Assembly (NCBI GenBank): GCA_016194745.1
Contig: JACQBA010000011.1
Span: forward strand, 372,001 to 436,000
Source: Elusimicrobiota bacterium
Lineage (GTDB): Bacteria > Elusimicrobiota > Elusimicrobia > UBA1565 > JACRDR01
Reading direction: 5' to 3'
DNA length: 64,000 bases
The position numbers and the translations under genes were made by a program. The notes below the pieces were generated by a model. That model saw only the letters and a list, made by a program, of their open reading frames with translations, was not told where the DNA came from and did no database searches. Position 1 is the first letter of the stretch, and every line of letters begins with the position of its first letter. Below, one piece after another: positions 1 through 9,001 of the stretch.

Positions 1-41
1 TCGTTGCCCGCGCCCGACATCTTCACGAATCGGATCTTCAT
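1..41 (-). CDS. dapF: diaminopimelate epimerase, N-terminus only (cut by window edge)
   Basis: Reading leftward from an ATG at 41, the 13 complete codons give MKIRFVKMSGAGN, and the next codon begins GA. DapF proteins begin with this K-M-x-G-x-G-N-D/F signature, which contacts the substrate. The enzyme interconverts LL- and meso-diaminopimelate for lysine and peptidoglycan synthesis in the cytoplasm. The ATG overlaps the stop of the TPR gene (ATGA), so it is the last visible gene of the minus-strand operon. The identification rests on one short but distinctive motif; the rest lies outside the window. Confidence 0.75.
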   Translation of the reverse strand, partial: MKIRFVKMSGAGN

Positions 42-1027
42 TGCCCTCCTCCCAACTCCTTGAGCATGCCCTTCGCCACGGCGGCGGCGAACGGCGACGA
101 CCGGGATTGAGAGGCGGCCGCTTCTAGGTCGGCGGCCGCGGCGTTCTCGTCCCCGCGCTTGAGGGCGATGCGGGCCCGCAGCCACAGCGCGAACGGGTCG
201 TTCGGGAAGCGCAAGAGCACCGACTCCGCCTCCTGTAGGCTGTCGTCGAGACGCCCGTCCTCGAACAGCCAGGAGGCCTTGCGCAGGGACAGCTCGGGCC
301 GGATGTCCTGGTGCCGCGGCGAGGCGTCGGCGGCGGCCGTGGCGGCGGCAAGGGACGCGTAGCCTTCTTCCCTCTTGCCTTGCCGGCGCTGGAACTGGGC
401 CAGGGATTGGAGAGTCGGCGCGTTGTCCGGGTCCAGCTCCAGCGCCTTGCGGATGGCGTCGGCCGCCTTGGAGTAGTTTCTCCGCTTGGCCAGCACCTCG
501 GCGTAGCCGCGCCAGACGCGGGCGTCGGTCTTGATCTCGAGGAGGCACTTCTCGTAGTGCTCTTGAGACTGCTCGAGGAGTCCGGTCGCGCGGGCGATCT
601 CCGCGATGCCCAGATGCGCGGAGCCGTTGTTGGGATGGATGGCGAGCGCGCTTTCGTAGAGCGCCCGCGCCTGATCGTCGAGCTCCTGGTGATGCAGGAT
701 GTCCGCCAAATGGGTCGTCAGGTTCAAGTCCTTCGGGAACAGCTGTGCCGCGAGCTGGTAGACGCCGATCGCGCGGTCCTGCTGTCCGAGGCGCTGGTAG
801 CTCTGGCCGAGGAGATCGTAGGCGCGGCGCAGGTCCTGTCGGCCGAGCTTCTGCATCTCGGGCTCGGTCAGCCGGCCGACCACGCGCCCGTAATCCTGCT
901 GATCGAACAGCAGCTGGACCCCCGCGAGGGCGTCCTGCACGGGAGGTCTCGGCGCCGTCTCCGGCGCGGCGTGCGCCGAGGAGGAAAGCGCAAGCGCGAG
1001 GAGCGCGGCGCTCGCGGGTCCGTTCAC
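38..1027 (-). CDS. exported TPR-repeat protein
   Basis: A 329-residue protein. I start it at a GTG (1027) that overlaps the patatin stop as GTGA; longer in-frame readings run into the patatin gene. The first 20 or so residues form a signal peptide ending in an SSAHA-A-type site. Residues from about 35 to 310 are helical, with tetratricopeptide repeats of the form A..Y..A...P.N..A (for example ALYESALAIHPNNGSAHLG and AIRKALELDPDNAPTLQSL). TPR proteins usually scaffold complexes; the partner is unknown. Position between a lipase and TolC-family gene suggests an envelope role, which is inference. Confidence 0.85.
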   Translation of the reverse strand: MNGPASAALLALALSSSAHAAPETAPRPPVQDALAGVQLLFDQQDYGRVVGRLTEPEMQKLGRQDLRRAYDLLGQSYQRLGQQDRAIGVYQLAAQLFPKDLNLTTHLADILHHQELDDQARALYESALAIHPNNGSAHLGIAEIARATGLLEQSQEHYEKCLLEIKTDARVWRGYAEVLAKRRNYSKAADAIRKALELDPDNAPTLQSLAQFQRRQGKREEGYASLAAATAAADASPRHQDIRPELSLRKASWLFEDGRLDDSLQEAESVLLRFPNDPFALWLRARIALKRGDENAAAADLEAAASQSRSSPFAAAVAKGMLKELGGGQ

Positions 1028-1974
1028 GGGGCCCTCCAGTGCTTCATGAGCCGCGGCAGCGTATGGAGGATCAAGCTCTCCTCCGTCTCCGGGAGCTTGC
1101 GCGTCATGGCGACGACGCCCTTGACCATGGCCTCGGGTCCGCGATGAATGTGCTCGATCGCGATGTCGCCGACCGCGGGCTCGACGACCACGTTCGCGAG
1201 CTTCCGCTGCTCGCGCGCGAGGATGGAGCCGCGGATGTCGAATATCTGCAGCAGCGTCCCCATGACGTTGGTGGGGTTCGCGCGGGCGTAGTCGAACTCG
1301 GTGACGCTCGCCAGTACCCATTCCGCGCCCAAGAGGCGCGCGGCGTCGACCGGGATGTAGTCGACCACCGCCCCGTCGACGAGATAGCGGTGGCGGTACT
1401 CGACCGGCTCGAAGAAGCCCGGGAGGTTCATGCTGGCGCGCACGGCGATCGCCACCGGACCTTCCCGGAAGATGATCTGTTCGCCCGTCTTGAGATCCAT
1501 GGCGACGCACGCGAAGCGCTTGGGCATCTTGTCGAATTGGAGGTCGCCGATCTGCTCCTTGAGCCACGTCTCCAGCTTCTTCGACGACAGCAGCTTGTCG
1601 TAGAGGATGAGTTCCAGGAGGCGGAACTTGTTGAAGTTGGTGCCGAGGCTGATGTCCTTGTTGAGCGCCCAGAGCTTAGAGGCCGGCATCCCGCCCGCGT
1701 AGAGCGACCCTACGATCGCGCCGATGGAAGTGCCGGTGACGACGTCGACCGGGAACCCCGCGTCGTCGAGTGCTTGGATGACGCCGATGTGCGCCAGGCC
1801 GCGGACCGAGCCGGCCGACAGAACGAGCCCGACCTTCGGCCGCTCGTCGGCCGGCATCGAGCTCACTTCCCGCCAGAGCTGCTCGCGCATGAGGCGATCG
1901 GACACGGGCTCCTCGGAGCGGAGCCCGGAAGCTCCGGCGAACACGAGGAGGAGCGCGGCCGCCATGCGCCTCAC
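1024..1974 (-). CDS. patatin-like phospholipase (exported)
   Basis: A 316-residue protein with an N-terminal signal peptide and a patatin domain. The nucleophile elbow is GTSIG (near residue 83), and the catalytic aspartate lies in VDGAVVDYIPV, the DG[AG] motif. The oxyanion-hole loop reads SAGSVRGLAHIG rather than the usual GGGxxG, so the first glycines are replaced. Family members are Ser-Asp dyad acyl hydrolases acting on phospholipids. The start lies 4 nt from the TolC-family stop and its stop overlaps the TPR start, so the three are probably cotranscribed. Substrate is not predictable. Confidence 0.88.
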   Translation of the reverse strand: MRRMAAALLLVFAGASGLRSEEPVSDRLMREQLWREVSSMPADERPKVGLVLSAGSVRGLAHIGVIQALDDAGFPVDVVTGTSIGAIVGSLYAGGMPASKLWALNKDISLGTNFNKFRLLELILYDKLLSSKKLETWLKEQIGDLQFDKMPKRFACVAMDLKTGEQIIFREGPVAIAVRASMNLPGFFEPVEYRHRYLVDGAVVDYIPVDAARLLGAEWVLASVTEFDYARANPTNVMGTLLQIFDIRGSILAREQRKLANVVVEPAVGDIAIEHIHRGPEAMVKGVVAMTRKLPETEESLILHTLPRLMKHWRAP

Positions 1975-1978
1975 GCCG

Positions 1979-3259
1979 CTACCTCGCCAGGGAACGGCCC
2001 ATGGCGCGCTCGAGGCGGGCCCGGGCCAGGATGTGGGACTGCACGGCCGTCAGGTAGCGCTCCTGCACGTCGAGGAGGGCGATCTGGGCCCGGATGGGAG
2101 CGAGATTTCGGGCGTCGGCCGGAGCGGCTTCGGCGATCGTCTTGAGCCGCGCGAACTCCTTCTCCCGCTGCGGCCATTCGCTCTGCCAATACTGCAGATC
2201 GGAGTAGGCGCGGCGAACCTCGAGGCGGACGCCGTCCTGCGCCGCGGCGCGCTTGATCTCGCCTTGCCGCTTCTCGGCGCGCTTCTCCTTGATCTGCGCG
2301 CCGAAGTCGAACGAGAACGGGATCTTCACGCCGATGGTGGCGTCCCAATTGTTCTGGCGGAGGGGAAACTGCTGGCCGGTGACCTCGTAGTTGCTCTCGA
2401 GAACGACGCTCGGGATACGCCGGCTCTGAGCGAGGTTGACGCCGATGTCGTCGATCTGCGCCTTGTAGGTCTCGACTTGGAGCTCCGGACGCAGCTCGAT
2501 GGCCCAGACGATGGCCTTGTTCAGATCGATGTCCACCTGCTGCGCCTCGAGCTTCCCCGAGACTCGTACCGGGGTGTCGAGCTCGATGTTGAGCTGCTTG
2601 CGAAACGACAGGGCCGCCGCCTCGACCGCGCGCGCGGTCTCGGACGTCCTCGAGCGCAGCAGCGCGACGAGCGCCTCGCCTTCGACGCGCTCCCACCCGG
2701 TCAGGCCCCGGCCGACGACGTCCTGCGCCAGGCGGAACCTCTCTTGGGTCGCGTCGTTGACGTTTTGCGCCAGCACGAGCCGGAAGAACGCCTCGCGCAC
2801 GCCGAGCGTCGCGTCCATCTTCGCGGCGTCGTACTGGCTCTGGGCCTGCTTCTGTGCGGTCTGGGCGAGGTGCAGGAGATGGAGGACCTTGCCCCCTGAA
2901 TAGATCGTCTGCGACAGGTAGCCGCGCCCCGAGTAAAGGTAGTCCCTGTCCGAGGGAAACAGCAGGATGGACCGCATCTCGGGCGGCAGTGCGAACGGAT
3001 AGCGCGCGTTGTAGCGCGTCGCGCTCGCCTGCAGGCCGATCTCGGGCAGGAACAGGAACTTGGCCTCCTGCACGCGCTGCTGGGCGATGGTGATGTCCTC
3101 GGCGGCGGACAAGAGCGGCGCGTTGTTGTTGACCGCGAGGTGCTCCGCCTCCTCGAGCGTGAAGGTGCGCGTCAGGGGCGCCGCCGCGTCCTCGGCCCGG
3201 GCCAGCGGCGCCGCGGCGAGAGCGCCCGCGATCAGGAGGGACAGGCGCTTGGAGGCCAC
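1979..3259 (-). CDS. TolC-family outer-membrane efflux protein
   Basis: A 426-residue protein with a signal peptide (first 22 residues, ending PLARA) followed by two related coiled-coil halves typical of the outer membrane efflux protein family: TLEEAEHLAVNNNAPLLSA near the N-terminus and the matching IVWAIELRPELQVETYKAQ near residue 245. Such proteins form trimeric channel-tunnels for type I secretion or RND efflux. No inner-membrane pump or membrane-fusion protein is adjacent, so the partner must be encoded elsewhere. It lies 4 nt downstream of the HAMP gene. Confidence 0.88.
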   Translation of the reverse strand: MASKRLSLLIAGALAAAPLARAEDAAAPLTRTFTLEEAEHLAVNNNAPLLSAAEDITIAQQRVQEAKFLFLPEIGLQASATRYNARYPFALPPEMRSILLFPSDRDYLYSGRGYLSQTIYSGGKVLHLLHLAQTAQKQAQSQYDAAKMDATLGVREAFFRLVLAQNVNDATQERFRLAQDVVGRGLTGWERVEGEALVALLRSRTSETARAVEAAALSFRKQLNIELDTPVRVSGKLEAQQVDIDLNKAIVWAIELRPELQVETYKAQIDDIGVNLAQSRRIPSVVLESNYEVTGQQFPLRQNNWDATIGVKIPFSFDFGAQIKEKRAEKRQGEIKRAAAQDGVRLEVRRAYSDLQYWQSEWPQREKEFARLKTIAEAAPADARNLAPIRAQIALLDVQERYLTAVQSHILARARLERAMGRSLAR

Positions 3260-3263
3260 GGGA

Positions 3264-3851
3264 CTACACCTTGAAGCCGGATGCGATGTGCTCGAGTTCC
3301 GCGCGCAGCGAGAGGATATCCTTCCGCAGCGCGTTCGACGCCGCGCCGGAATCTTCCGGCAGATTCTTGGCCAAGGCGTTGACCTTCTCGGTCAGATGCG
3401 ACGCGAGCGCCCGGTCCTTCTGGACCTTGGACTGGAGGCTCGAGACCATGCGGTTGAATTCCTCCTGCAGCTCGAGGAGTTCGTCGCCGGTCCGCAGCGA
3501 GACGCGGTGCGTCAAATCGCCGGTGCCGACGATCTGCGCGGACTTCTCGAAGCGGTAGATCGGCCCGGCGAACCGGTGGGACAGGAACAGGGCGACGAGG
3601 AAGACGATGCCGAGAAAGAGCACCATCTTCACCAGCAGCATCGACTGGACCTGGTGGACGAGCGGCATCAGCGATGGGTCCTCGCGGAGCATGATCCGGT
3701 AGATCGTATAGAAGGTGTCGCCGCTGGCGACCATCGTGATGAGCACAGCGGAGACGACCACCAAGGCGATGTATTTGAGCTGCAGCGATCTCTTGACGAG
3801 GACTTTCCGCCGCTGGTACTTTCCGCCTTGGTTCGTCGAATCCGAGTCCAT
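3264..3851 (-). CDS. two-TM HAMP-domain membrane protein without output domain
   Basis: A 195-residue protein. One membrane segment lies near residues 27-43, a short periplasmic stretch follows, and a second lies near 72-91. A HAMP domain comes next (FAGPIYRFEKSAQIVGTGDL...DELLELQEEFNRMV), then a coiled coil to the end. There is no kinase, methyl-accepting or cyclase output domain, so it is either a stand-alone HAMP protein acting on a partner or a structural membrane protein. It sits 3-4 nt from both neighbours within the operon. Confidence 0.8.
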   Translation of the reverse strand: MDSDSTNQGGKYQRRKVLVKRSLQLKYIALVVVSAVLITMVASGDTFYTIYRIMLREDPSLMPLVHQVQSMLLVKMVLFLGIVFLVALFLSHRFAGPIYRFEKSAQIVGTGDLTHRVSLRTGDELLELQEEFNRMVSSLQSKVQKDRALASHLTEKVNALAKNLPEDSGAASNALRKDILSLRAELEHIASGFKV

Positions 3852-3854
3852 GTG

Positions 3855-4940
3855 TCAGCGCGCCGCCGCGTTCGCCTTGCCCTGGGCGCCGGCGGACTTG
3901 GCCGCGCCCGAGGGGTACATCAGCGTGTCGAGCAGCGAGAGCCACTCGGGCGTCACCGTCTTGAGCGTGCCCGTCGCGTCCTTGAGCGAGACCGGGACGA
4001 CCTCGGTGCCCTTGAGGGCGACCATGACGCCGAATTTCCCCGCGTCGACCATCTGCGCGGCCTTGACGCCGACGCGAGTGCCGAGCATCCGGTCGAACAA
4101 GGTCGGCGGTCCGCCGCGCTGCATGTGGCCGATGACCGCGGATCGCGTCTCGACGCCGGTCTCCTTTTGGATGATCTCGGTGAGGCGCTCCGCGACGCCT
4201 CGCTCCTTGAGGATCATGTGGCCGAACTCGTCGAGCTTTTCGTCCTTCTTCTCGCCGGGCAGGTCGATGGCCTCGGAGGCGACGACCAGCGCCACGTTCT
4301 TCTTCGCGTGCGCGGCCTTCAGGCGCGCCGTCATGTCCTTGACGTCCACGGGCCGCTCGGGAAGGCACACGTAGTCCGCTCCCGCCGCGATGCCGGTGAA
4401 CAGGGAGACCCAGCCCGCGTGCCGGCCCATGACCTCGAGGATCATGATGCGCTTGTGGCTGCGGCCCGTGTCGACGAGGCGGTGCGCCGCGTCGACCGCG
4501 AGCGTCACCGACGTGTCGAAGCCGAAGGTGTAGTCCGTGGACGACAGGTCGTTGTCCATCGTCTTCGGCACGCCGACGACCGGGAACTTGTGCTCCGCGA
4601 AGAGCTTCGAGGCGACGCCGAGCGTGTCCTCGCCGCCCATCGCGATGAGGGCGTCGAGCTTCAGCTTCTTCATCGTCTCGAGGCACTTCTGAACGCCGCC
4701 CTCCTTTTTGTAGGGGTTCGTACGCGAGGTGCCGAGCATCGTGCCGCCCTTGCCGACGATCTCCTCCACGTCCTCGCGCGACAGAGGCCTGGAGTTCCCC
4801 TCGATCATGCCTTTCCAGCCGTCCAGAAGCCCGACGCACTCGTGGCCGAGGGCCGTCGCCTGGATGACGGCGCCCCGGATCGCCGGGTTGAGGCCCGGGC
4901 AGTCGCCGCCGCCGGTGAGAAGTCCGATTCGCTTGCCCAT
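3855..4940 (-). CDS. pfp: phosphofructokinase, PPi-type signature
   Basis: A 361-residue phosphofructokinase. I chose the ATG at 4940 because GGGAGGG lies just upstream and the protein then begins MGKRIGLLTGGGDCPGLN, the canonical N-terminus. Two sites that separate ATP- from PPi-dependent enzymes both carry the PPi form: MGGEDT (Asp where E. coli PfkA has Gly104) and VPKTMDND (Lys where PfkA has Gly124). It should interconvert fructose-6-phosphate and fructose-1,6-bisphosphate reversibly in the cytoplasm. The gene follows an aldolase by 14 nt, so consecutive glycolytic steps are coupled. Phosphoryl donor is inferred from motif only. Confidence 0.88.
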   Translation of the reverse strand: MGKRIGLLTGGGDCPGLNPAIRGAVIQATALGHECVGLLDGWKGMIEGNSRPLSREDVEEIVGKGGTMLGTSRTNPYKKEGGVQKCLETMKKLKLDALIAMGGEDTLGVASKLFAEHKFPVVGVPKTMDNDLSSTDYTFGFDTSVTLAVDAAHRLVDTGRSHKRIMILEVMGRHAGWVSLFTGIAAGADYVCLPERPVDVKDMTARLKAAHAKKNVALVVASEAIDLPGEKKDEKLDEFGHMILKERGVAERLTEIIQKETGVETRSAVIGHMQRGGPPTLFDRMLGTRVGVKAAQMVDAGKFGVMVALKGTEVVPVSLKDATGTLKTVTPEWLSLLDTLMYPSGAAKSAGAQGKANAAAR

Positions 4941-4954
4941 GGACGCCCTCCCGC

Positions 4955-6037
4955 TCAGTAGTCGCCCGTCGTCGCCGAGGACTTCTTCTTCGCGGCGCCC
5001 TTGTCCATGTACCAGTCGGGCTTGACCGCCGCGGCGAGGTCCGCCGGCGCGATGTTGTAGCGGGTCGTCCACGGCTGCGCGTGCGCGTCGATGATCGTGT
5101 TGAGCTTCTTCATGCGGTCGCTGCCGGTGGTCTTCAGGAACTGCGTCCGGGCCTGCGCCGTCGGCTGCTCGAAATACTCGTTGAAGATCGCGCGGCCGGC
5201 CATGTAGCCCGTGCAGCCAGCCTTCATCGAGAGTTCGACCTGCTTGACGAAGAGGTCGAACTTCTCGCCCGCGGAGAGGAGCACCCAGGGGCGGATCGCC
5301 GCCTCGTTGAGCTTGCCCAGGTTGTCGACCATCTGCTGCTCGGAGTCGTCCTTCATGTTGCCGGGGAACTCGAGCTTCAGGATGTCGGTGTGCGGGCCGA
5401 TGAGCCTAGTCGCCTCGAGGATGTTCTTGACCTTGCGGGCCTTGTACGAGGGGGAGCTCTTCTCCTCGCCCTTGCGCGGGAAGGACAGCTCCTCGGTCAT
5501 GAGCAGGATGTCCTGCTCCCTGCATGCCTTGGAGAGCTTCTCGACGAACGCGATCTGGTCCTTCACGTTCTTCTTGTCCTCGGTGTCGAGGTAGACGAGG
5601 AGCTTGACCGCCGAGGCGCCCATGCGCTTGATCTTCTCGACCGACCAGCCGGGCTCGTACTCGGACGGGATGCCCGCGTCCTTGGAGGCCTCCGAGCGGA
5701 CGATCAAGCCGACGTGCTTGGGGAGCGCGAAGGAGTTGATCGCCTGGCGCGCGCCGAAGTTGACGTCGAGCAGCGTCGCGCTCGCGTACTCGCCGAGGAT
5801 CTTCACCATCTCGAGCTTCGTGTCGCGGATCTCCTCGTAAGTGGGCTCGGCCGGCTTGCCCGCCTTCTCATGCATCGCCCGCAGGGCCTTCTTGAACGAG
5901 TTGGATTGGTCCAGCGCCAGCACCTTGAACCGGTTGTTGGCGTCGGTGATCTGCCTGAGTCCCGTGAGCTTGCCGGGGGTCAAATGGACAAAATGGTCCT
6001 TCAGCGCCGTCGGTTTTTCCGCCACTGCCTGTGCCAT
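4955..6037 (-). CDS. class I aldolase of the LacD (tagatose-1,6-bisphosphate aldolase) family
   Basis: A 360-residue protein with the LacD-type barrel: LTGLRQITDANNRFKVLALDQ near the start, SAVKLLVYLDTEDKK (the strand with the conserved Lys), a central VEKLSKACREQDILLMTEE and DILKLEFPG before the end. LacD enzymes cleave tagatose- or fructose-1,6-bisphosphate through a Schiff base. Being the first gene of the operon and directly before phosphofructokinase argues for a fructose-1,6-bisphosphate role in central metabolism, possibly replacing a classical aldolase. The start has an AAGGAGACC site a few bases upstream. Substrate choice is inference. Confidence 0.82.
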   Translation of the reverse strand: MAQAVAEKPTALKDHFVHLTPGKLTGLRQITDANNRFKVLALDQSNSFKKALRAMHEKAGKPAEPTYEEIRDTKLEMVKILGEYASATLLDVNFGARQAINSFALPKHVGLIVRSEASKDAGIPSEYEPGWSVEKIKRMGASAVKLLVYLDTEDKKNVKDQIAFVEKLSKACREQDILLMTEELSFPRKGEEKSSPSYKARKVKNILEATRLIGPHTDILKLEFPGNMKDDSEQQMVDNLGKLNEAAIRPWVLLSAGEKFDLFVKQVELSMKAGCTGYMAGRAIFNEYFEQPTAQARTQFLKTTGSDRMKKLNTIIDAHAQPWTTRYNIAPADLAAAVKPDWYMDKGAAKKKSSATTGDY

Positions 6038-6085
6038 GATGGTCTCCTTACGTCGATATTCCGGCGAGCGCTAGGCGCTCCGCCG

Positions 6086-6874
6086 TCAGAAATTGCCCGT
6101 ATACTTGAACTGCACGATGCGTTCGGCGCCGCGGGAGACTCCGTTGGAGAATTCTCCGCCCTGTCCGATGCCGCGCACCGCGAAATCGAGGTTGAAGGAC
6201 TGTGTGATGTAGACCCGGAAGCCCGCGTTGAGGCGGCTGTCCTCGTAGTTGTTGATGTTGTCCCACTCCGCCATCACGAGGACCTTGTCCCGGATGTTGT
6301 AGCTCGACGCCATGGAGCCGAAGATCGCGTTCGAGTTGAAGTCCGAGATATTGATGCCGGCGTGCGCCTGGAGTCCCGGCAGGCCGACCTCCTGCGATCC
6401 GACGAAGTAGAGGCCGCGCTGGCGCTGGTTGTAGCGGAGCTCCTTGCGGTTGTAGAGATACCCCTGCCCGTCGAAGCCCATCGCGAAGGCCGGGATCATT
6501 CGGTCCCCGTCGTAGAACCGGAGCTTCATCTGCAGGTCGGGCCGCGTGAGCTGGACCGGGGTCGCGGTGCCGAGCAGCTTGTCGACGTTGAGCGACGCGC
6601 CGATGTTGAGCCGCTGGAAGACGCCGAAGTTGCCCCACTGCATCACGCCGCCGCTGGAAAAAAACCGCGTCCGGCTCGAGAACCCGCCGTAGTCGAGGAC
6701 CCCGGCGGTGTGGATGTCGATGAGGTCGGTGTCGGGCTGCAGCAGGCTGCCGCTGGAGGAGCGGCCTTCGTCGGCGTCGTCCTTCGGCTTGGACGGCTTG
6801 CCCTCGGCGGCGAAGCCCTGCGACGCGGCGAGCACGACGGCAAGGATCAGGGCGAGCGGGCGGCGAACGGTCAT
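6086..6874 (-). CDS. predicted outer-membrane beta-barrel protein, unknown function
   Basis: A 262-residue protein with a clear signal peptide (about 22 residues, ending QGFAA), then a charged low-complexity linker rich in Lys, Asp and Ser, then alternating hydrophobic/aromatic strands ending in a terminal Phe (FKYTGNF), the usual C-terminal signature of barrel insertion. I do not recognise the family. Its ATG overlaps the HEAT-repeat gene stop (ATGA), so the two are translationally coupled and may work together in the envelope. Confidence 0.72.
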   Translation of the reverse strand: MTVRRPLALILAVVLAASQGFAAEGKPSKPKDDADEGRSSSGSLLQPDTDLIDIHTAGVLDYGGFSSRTRFFSSGGVMQWGNFGVFQRLNIGASLNVDKLLGTATPVQLTRPDLQMKLRFYDGDRMIPAFAMGFDGQGYLYNRKELRYNQRQRGLYFVGSQEVGLPGLQAHAGINISDFNSNAIFGSMASSYNIRDKVLVMAEWDNINNYEDSRLNAGFRVYITQSFNLDFAVRGIGQGGEFSNGVSRGAERIVQFKYTGNF

Positions 6875-7965
6875 GGGGTTTTCTTTTCCTCCGCTTTCTT
6901 CGCGGGAGTCTTCTTGGGGGCGGTTTTGGCGGGCGTCTTCGCCGGCGCGGCGGGCGCGGCCTTGGCCGGCGCCTTCGGCTTCTGCGGCTGGGAGGGCGCC
7001 GCCGCCGGCGCGGGCTTCGCCGACTCCTTGATCCCCACGCGGGCCTTGAGCTGCGCGACGGCGTAGCCGATGACCTGCTTCGTGTTCGCGTCCTTTTCCG
7101 CCTTGCCGGCCGCTTCGAGCGCGGGCAGCGCCTTGGTCTTGTCTCCGATCTGGCCCAAGAGATTGGCGGCCTGCATCCGGGTCGCGGCGTCGCGGCTCTT
7201 GAGCAGTTCGAAGCCGACGTTCATGCCAGAAAGGTCGTTGAGGCGCCCGAGCGCCAGGGCCGACTGCACGCGCGCAGAAACGTCCGCGTCGGAGAGGCCC
7301 GCCTTCAGCGGCTCGACGGCCGCGGGATCGCCGATCATGCCGAGCGCTTTGGAAGCCTCGGCACGCACCTGCGCGTTCTCGTCCTTGATCGCGCCGATGA
7401 GCGCGGGAACGGAATCCTTGGAGAGGATGAGGCCGAGCGCGCCGGCGGCCGCGACCCGCATCTGCGCGTCCTTGTCCGCCAGGGCCTTGCCGAGCGCGTC
7501 GACGGACTTGGCGGACCGCATCGCGCCGAGGCTCCTCGCGGCCGCGTAGCGTACGCCGGGCACCGGGTCGTTCAAGGCCTGGATCAGGGAGTCGATGGCG
7601 GAGGGGTCCGCGAGATAGGTTAGGGCGATGGCCGCGCTTTGCCGGACCTGATTGTCCTTGTCGCCCGTCAGCAGCTTGAGGATCTTGGGCACCGCGGCGG
7701 AGGCGCGCATGAGGCCGAGGCAGTCGGCCGCGGCCGCGCGGACGAACGCGTTGTCGTCATCGAGGCGAGCCACGAGGCCGGGGACGGACTTCGGGTCGCG
7801 AAGCCGGCTGAGTTCCTCGATGCCTTGTCGTCGGACCGCCGGATCCTTCGAGTTCAAGCGCTCGATGGCGGCGTCGACCGGACCGGCGCCGACTTGGGCG
7901 GCGCACGGCGAGGAGGCGAGTGCCGCCGCGAGGATTAAAGGAATATATTTATATAGCACGGTCAA
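6871..7965 (-). CDS. exported HEAT-repeat protein
   Basis: A 364-residue protein with a signal peptide (about 24 residues, ending SSPCAA), then about nine HEAT/PBS-lyase-like repeats of roughly 31 residues (recurring D.....VR..AA.ALG.......A...L...L.D.D) over residues 30-305. The last 50 residues are a low-complexity Lys/Pro/Ala tail. HEAT repeats form a curved binding solenoid; the partner is unknown, though the coupled downstream barrel is a candidate. Alternative: a cytoplasmic protein if the hydrophobic N-terminus is not a signal. Confidence 0.85.
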   Translation of the reverse strand: MTVLYKYIPLILAAALASSPCAAQVGAGPVDAAIERLNSKDPAVRRQGIEELSRLRDPKSVPGLVARLDDDNAFVRAAAADCLGLMRASAAVPKILKLLTGDKDNQVRQSAAIALTYLADPSAIDSLIQALNDPVPGVRYAAARSLGAMRSAKSVDALGKALADKDAQMRVAAAGALGLILSKDSVPALIGAIKDENAQVRAEASKALGMIGDPAAVEPLKAGLSDADVSARVQSALALGRLNDLSGMNVGFELLKSRDAATRMQAANLLGQIGDKTKALPALEAAGKAEKDANTKQVIGYAVAQLKARVGIKESAKPAPAAAPSQPQKPKAPAKAAPAAPAKTPAKTAPKKTPAKKAEEKKTP

Positions 7966-8040
7966 TTCCCCTGAGGTGAGAATTTTAGCTTTGTTTAATT
8001 GGCCTATTCAAGAAGGCAAGAGGGACGCGGGCATCGACCG

Positions 8041-8066
8041 TTCGGGGAGCCGGTTCGGGGAGCCGG
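8041..8066. repeat. 13-bp direct repeat, two copies
   Basis: The unit TTCGGGGAGCCGG occurs twice head to tail immediately upstream of the -35 element that precedes the SPFH gene. It may be a regulator site or chance duplication. The whole 172-bp gap between the HEAT and SPFH genes contains this repeat, the promoter and the ribosome-binding site only. Confidence 0.5.
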
Positions 8067-8068
8067 CC

Positions 8069-8097
8069 TTGACTTGGAGCCGGGGCCGGGACATACT
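8069..8097 (+). promoter_or_regulatory. sigma-70-type promoter for the SPFH/NAD-kinase-like pair
   Basis: TTGACT (8069-8074), a 17-bp spacer and CATACT (8092-8097). Predicted start near 8104; the SPFH ATG is at 8138 with AGGAGG at 8128-8133. Confidence 0.55.
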
Positions 8098-8137
8098 GCT
8101 CCCGAAAGACGAGGCGCGTCGCGATCCAGGAGGCCGC

Positions 8138-9001
8138 ATGGCATTGATCGGCTATTTCAAGGGCGACCCGAACGAGCATCTGCTGGTCTATTCGGGGGAC
8201 CGGCTCCGGCGCGAGGGGCCGGGCCTCGCGTTCTTCTACTGGGCGCCGAGCACCAGCATCATCTCGATCCCGACGGGGACGGTCGACGCGCAATTCATCC
8301 TCAACGAGACAACGGGCAACTTCCAGGCGGTCACCGTGCAGGGGCAGATCACCTTCCGCATCGCGCAGCCGAAGACCCTGGCGGCGGTCCTCAACTTCAC
8401 TATCGATCCCAAGACGCGCGCCTACCGCTCGACCGATCCCGACAAGCTCGCGCAGCGCATCGTCAACGTCGTGCAGGCCGGCGCTCGGGCCGAGCTCCTC
8501 AAGATGTCTCTCGAGGACGCGCTCAAGCGCTCGGATCAGACGGCGGCCGCGGTGCTCGCGAAGACGAAGGCCGATCCCACCTTGGCCGAGATGGGCGTGC
8601 AGGTGGTGAGCGTCTACTTCAACTCCGTGAGGCCGACGCCGGAGATGGCGAAGGCGCTTGAGGCCGAATACCGCGAGGGGCTCCAGGTCAAGGCGGATCA
8701 GGCGATCTACAACCGGCGGGCGCTCGCCGTCGAGCAGGAGCGCAAGATCAAGGAGAACGAGGTCAACACCCAGGTCGCGCTCGAAGAAAAGCGCCAGGGG
8801 CTCGTGTCGCTCCAGGGCGAGAACGACAAGAAGCAGGCCGAGTTCGAGGCCGCCGCGACGGAGATCCGTCTCAAGCCGTACAAGTCGATCGAGCCGCGGT
8901 CGCTCGTGGCGATGGGCCTCAAGGAGATGGGCGAGAACGCGGAGAAGATCGGCACGCTGACCATCACGCCGGAGTTGGTGGCGTCACTCCTGCAGAAATG
9001 A
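8138..9001 (+). CDS. SPFH (band 7)-domain protein
   Basis: A 287-residue protein. The ATG at 8138 follows CCAGGAGG; the longer in-frame reading has no such site. The N-terminal half is an SPFH/prohibitin-type fold (DAQFILNETTGNFQAVTVQG, VTFRIAQP-type strand, LAQRIVNVVQAGARAELLK), and residues about 190-250 form a charged coiled coil. There is no transmembrane segment, unlike flotillins. It overlaps the next gene by ATGA, so the SPFH protein and the NAD-kinase-like protein are coupled. The role may be scaffolding an assembly; the link is inferred from gene order. Confidence 0.8.
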   Translation: MALIGYFKGDPNEHLLVYSGDRLRREGPGLAFFYWAPSTSIISIPTGTVDAQFILNETTGNFQAVTVQGQITFRIAQPKTLAAVLNFTIDPKTRAYRSTDPDKLAQRIVNVVQAGARAELLKMSLEDALKRSDQTAAAVLAKTKADPTLAEMGVQVVSVYFNSVRPTPEMAKALEAEYREGLQVKADQAIYNRRALAVEQERKIKENEVNTQVALEEKRQGLVSLQGENDKKQAEFEAAATEIRLKPYKSIEPRSLVAMGLKEMGENAEKIGTLTITPELVASLLQK

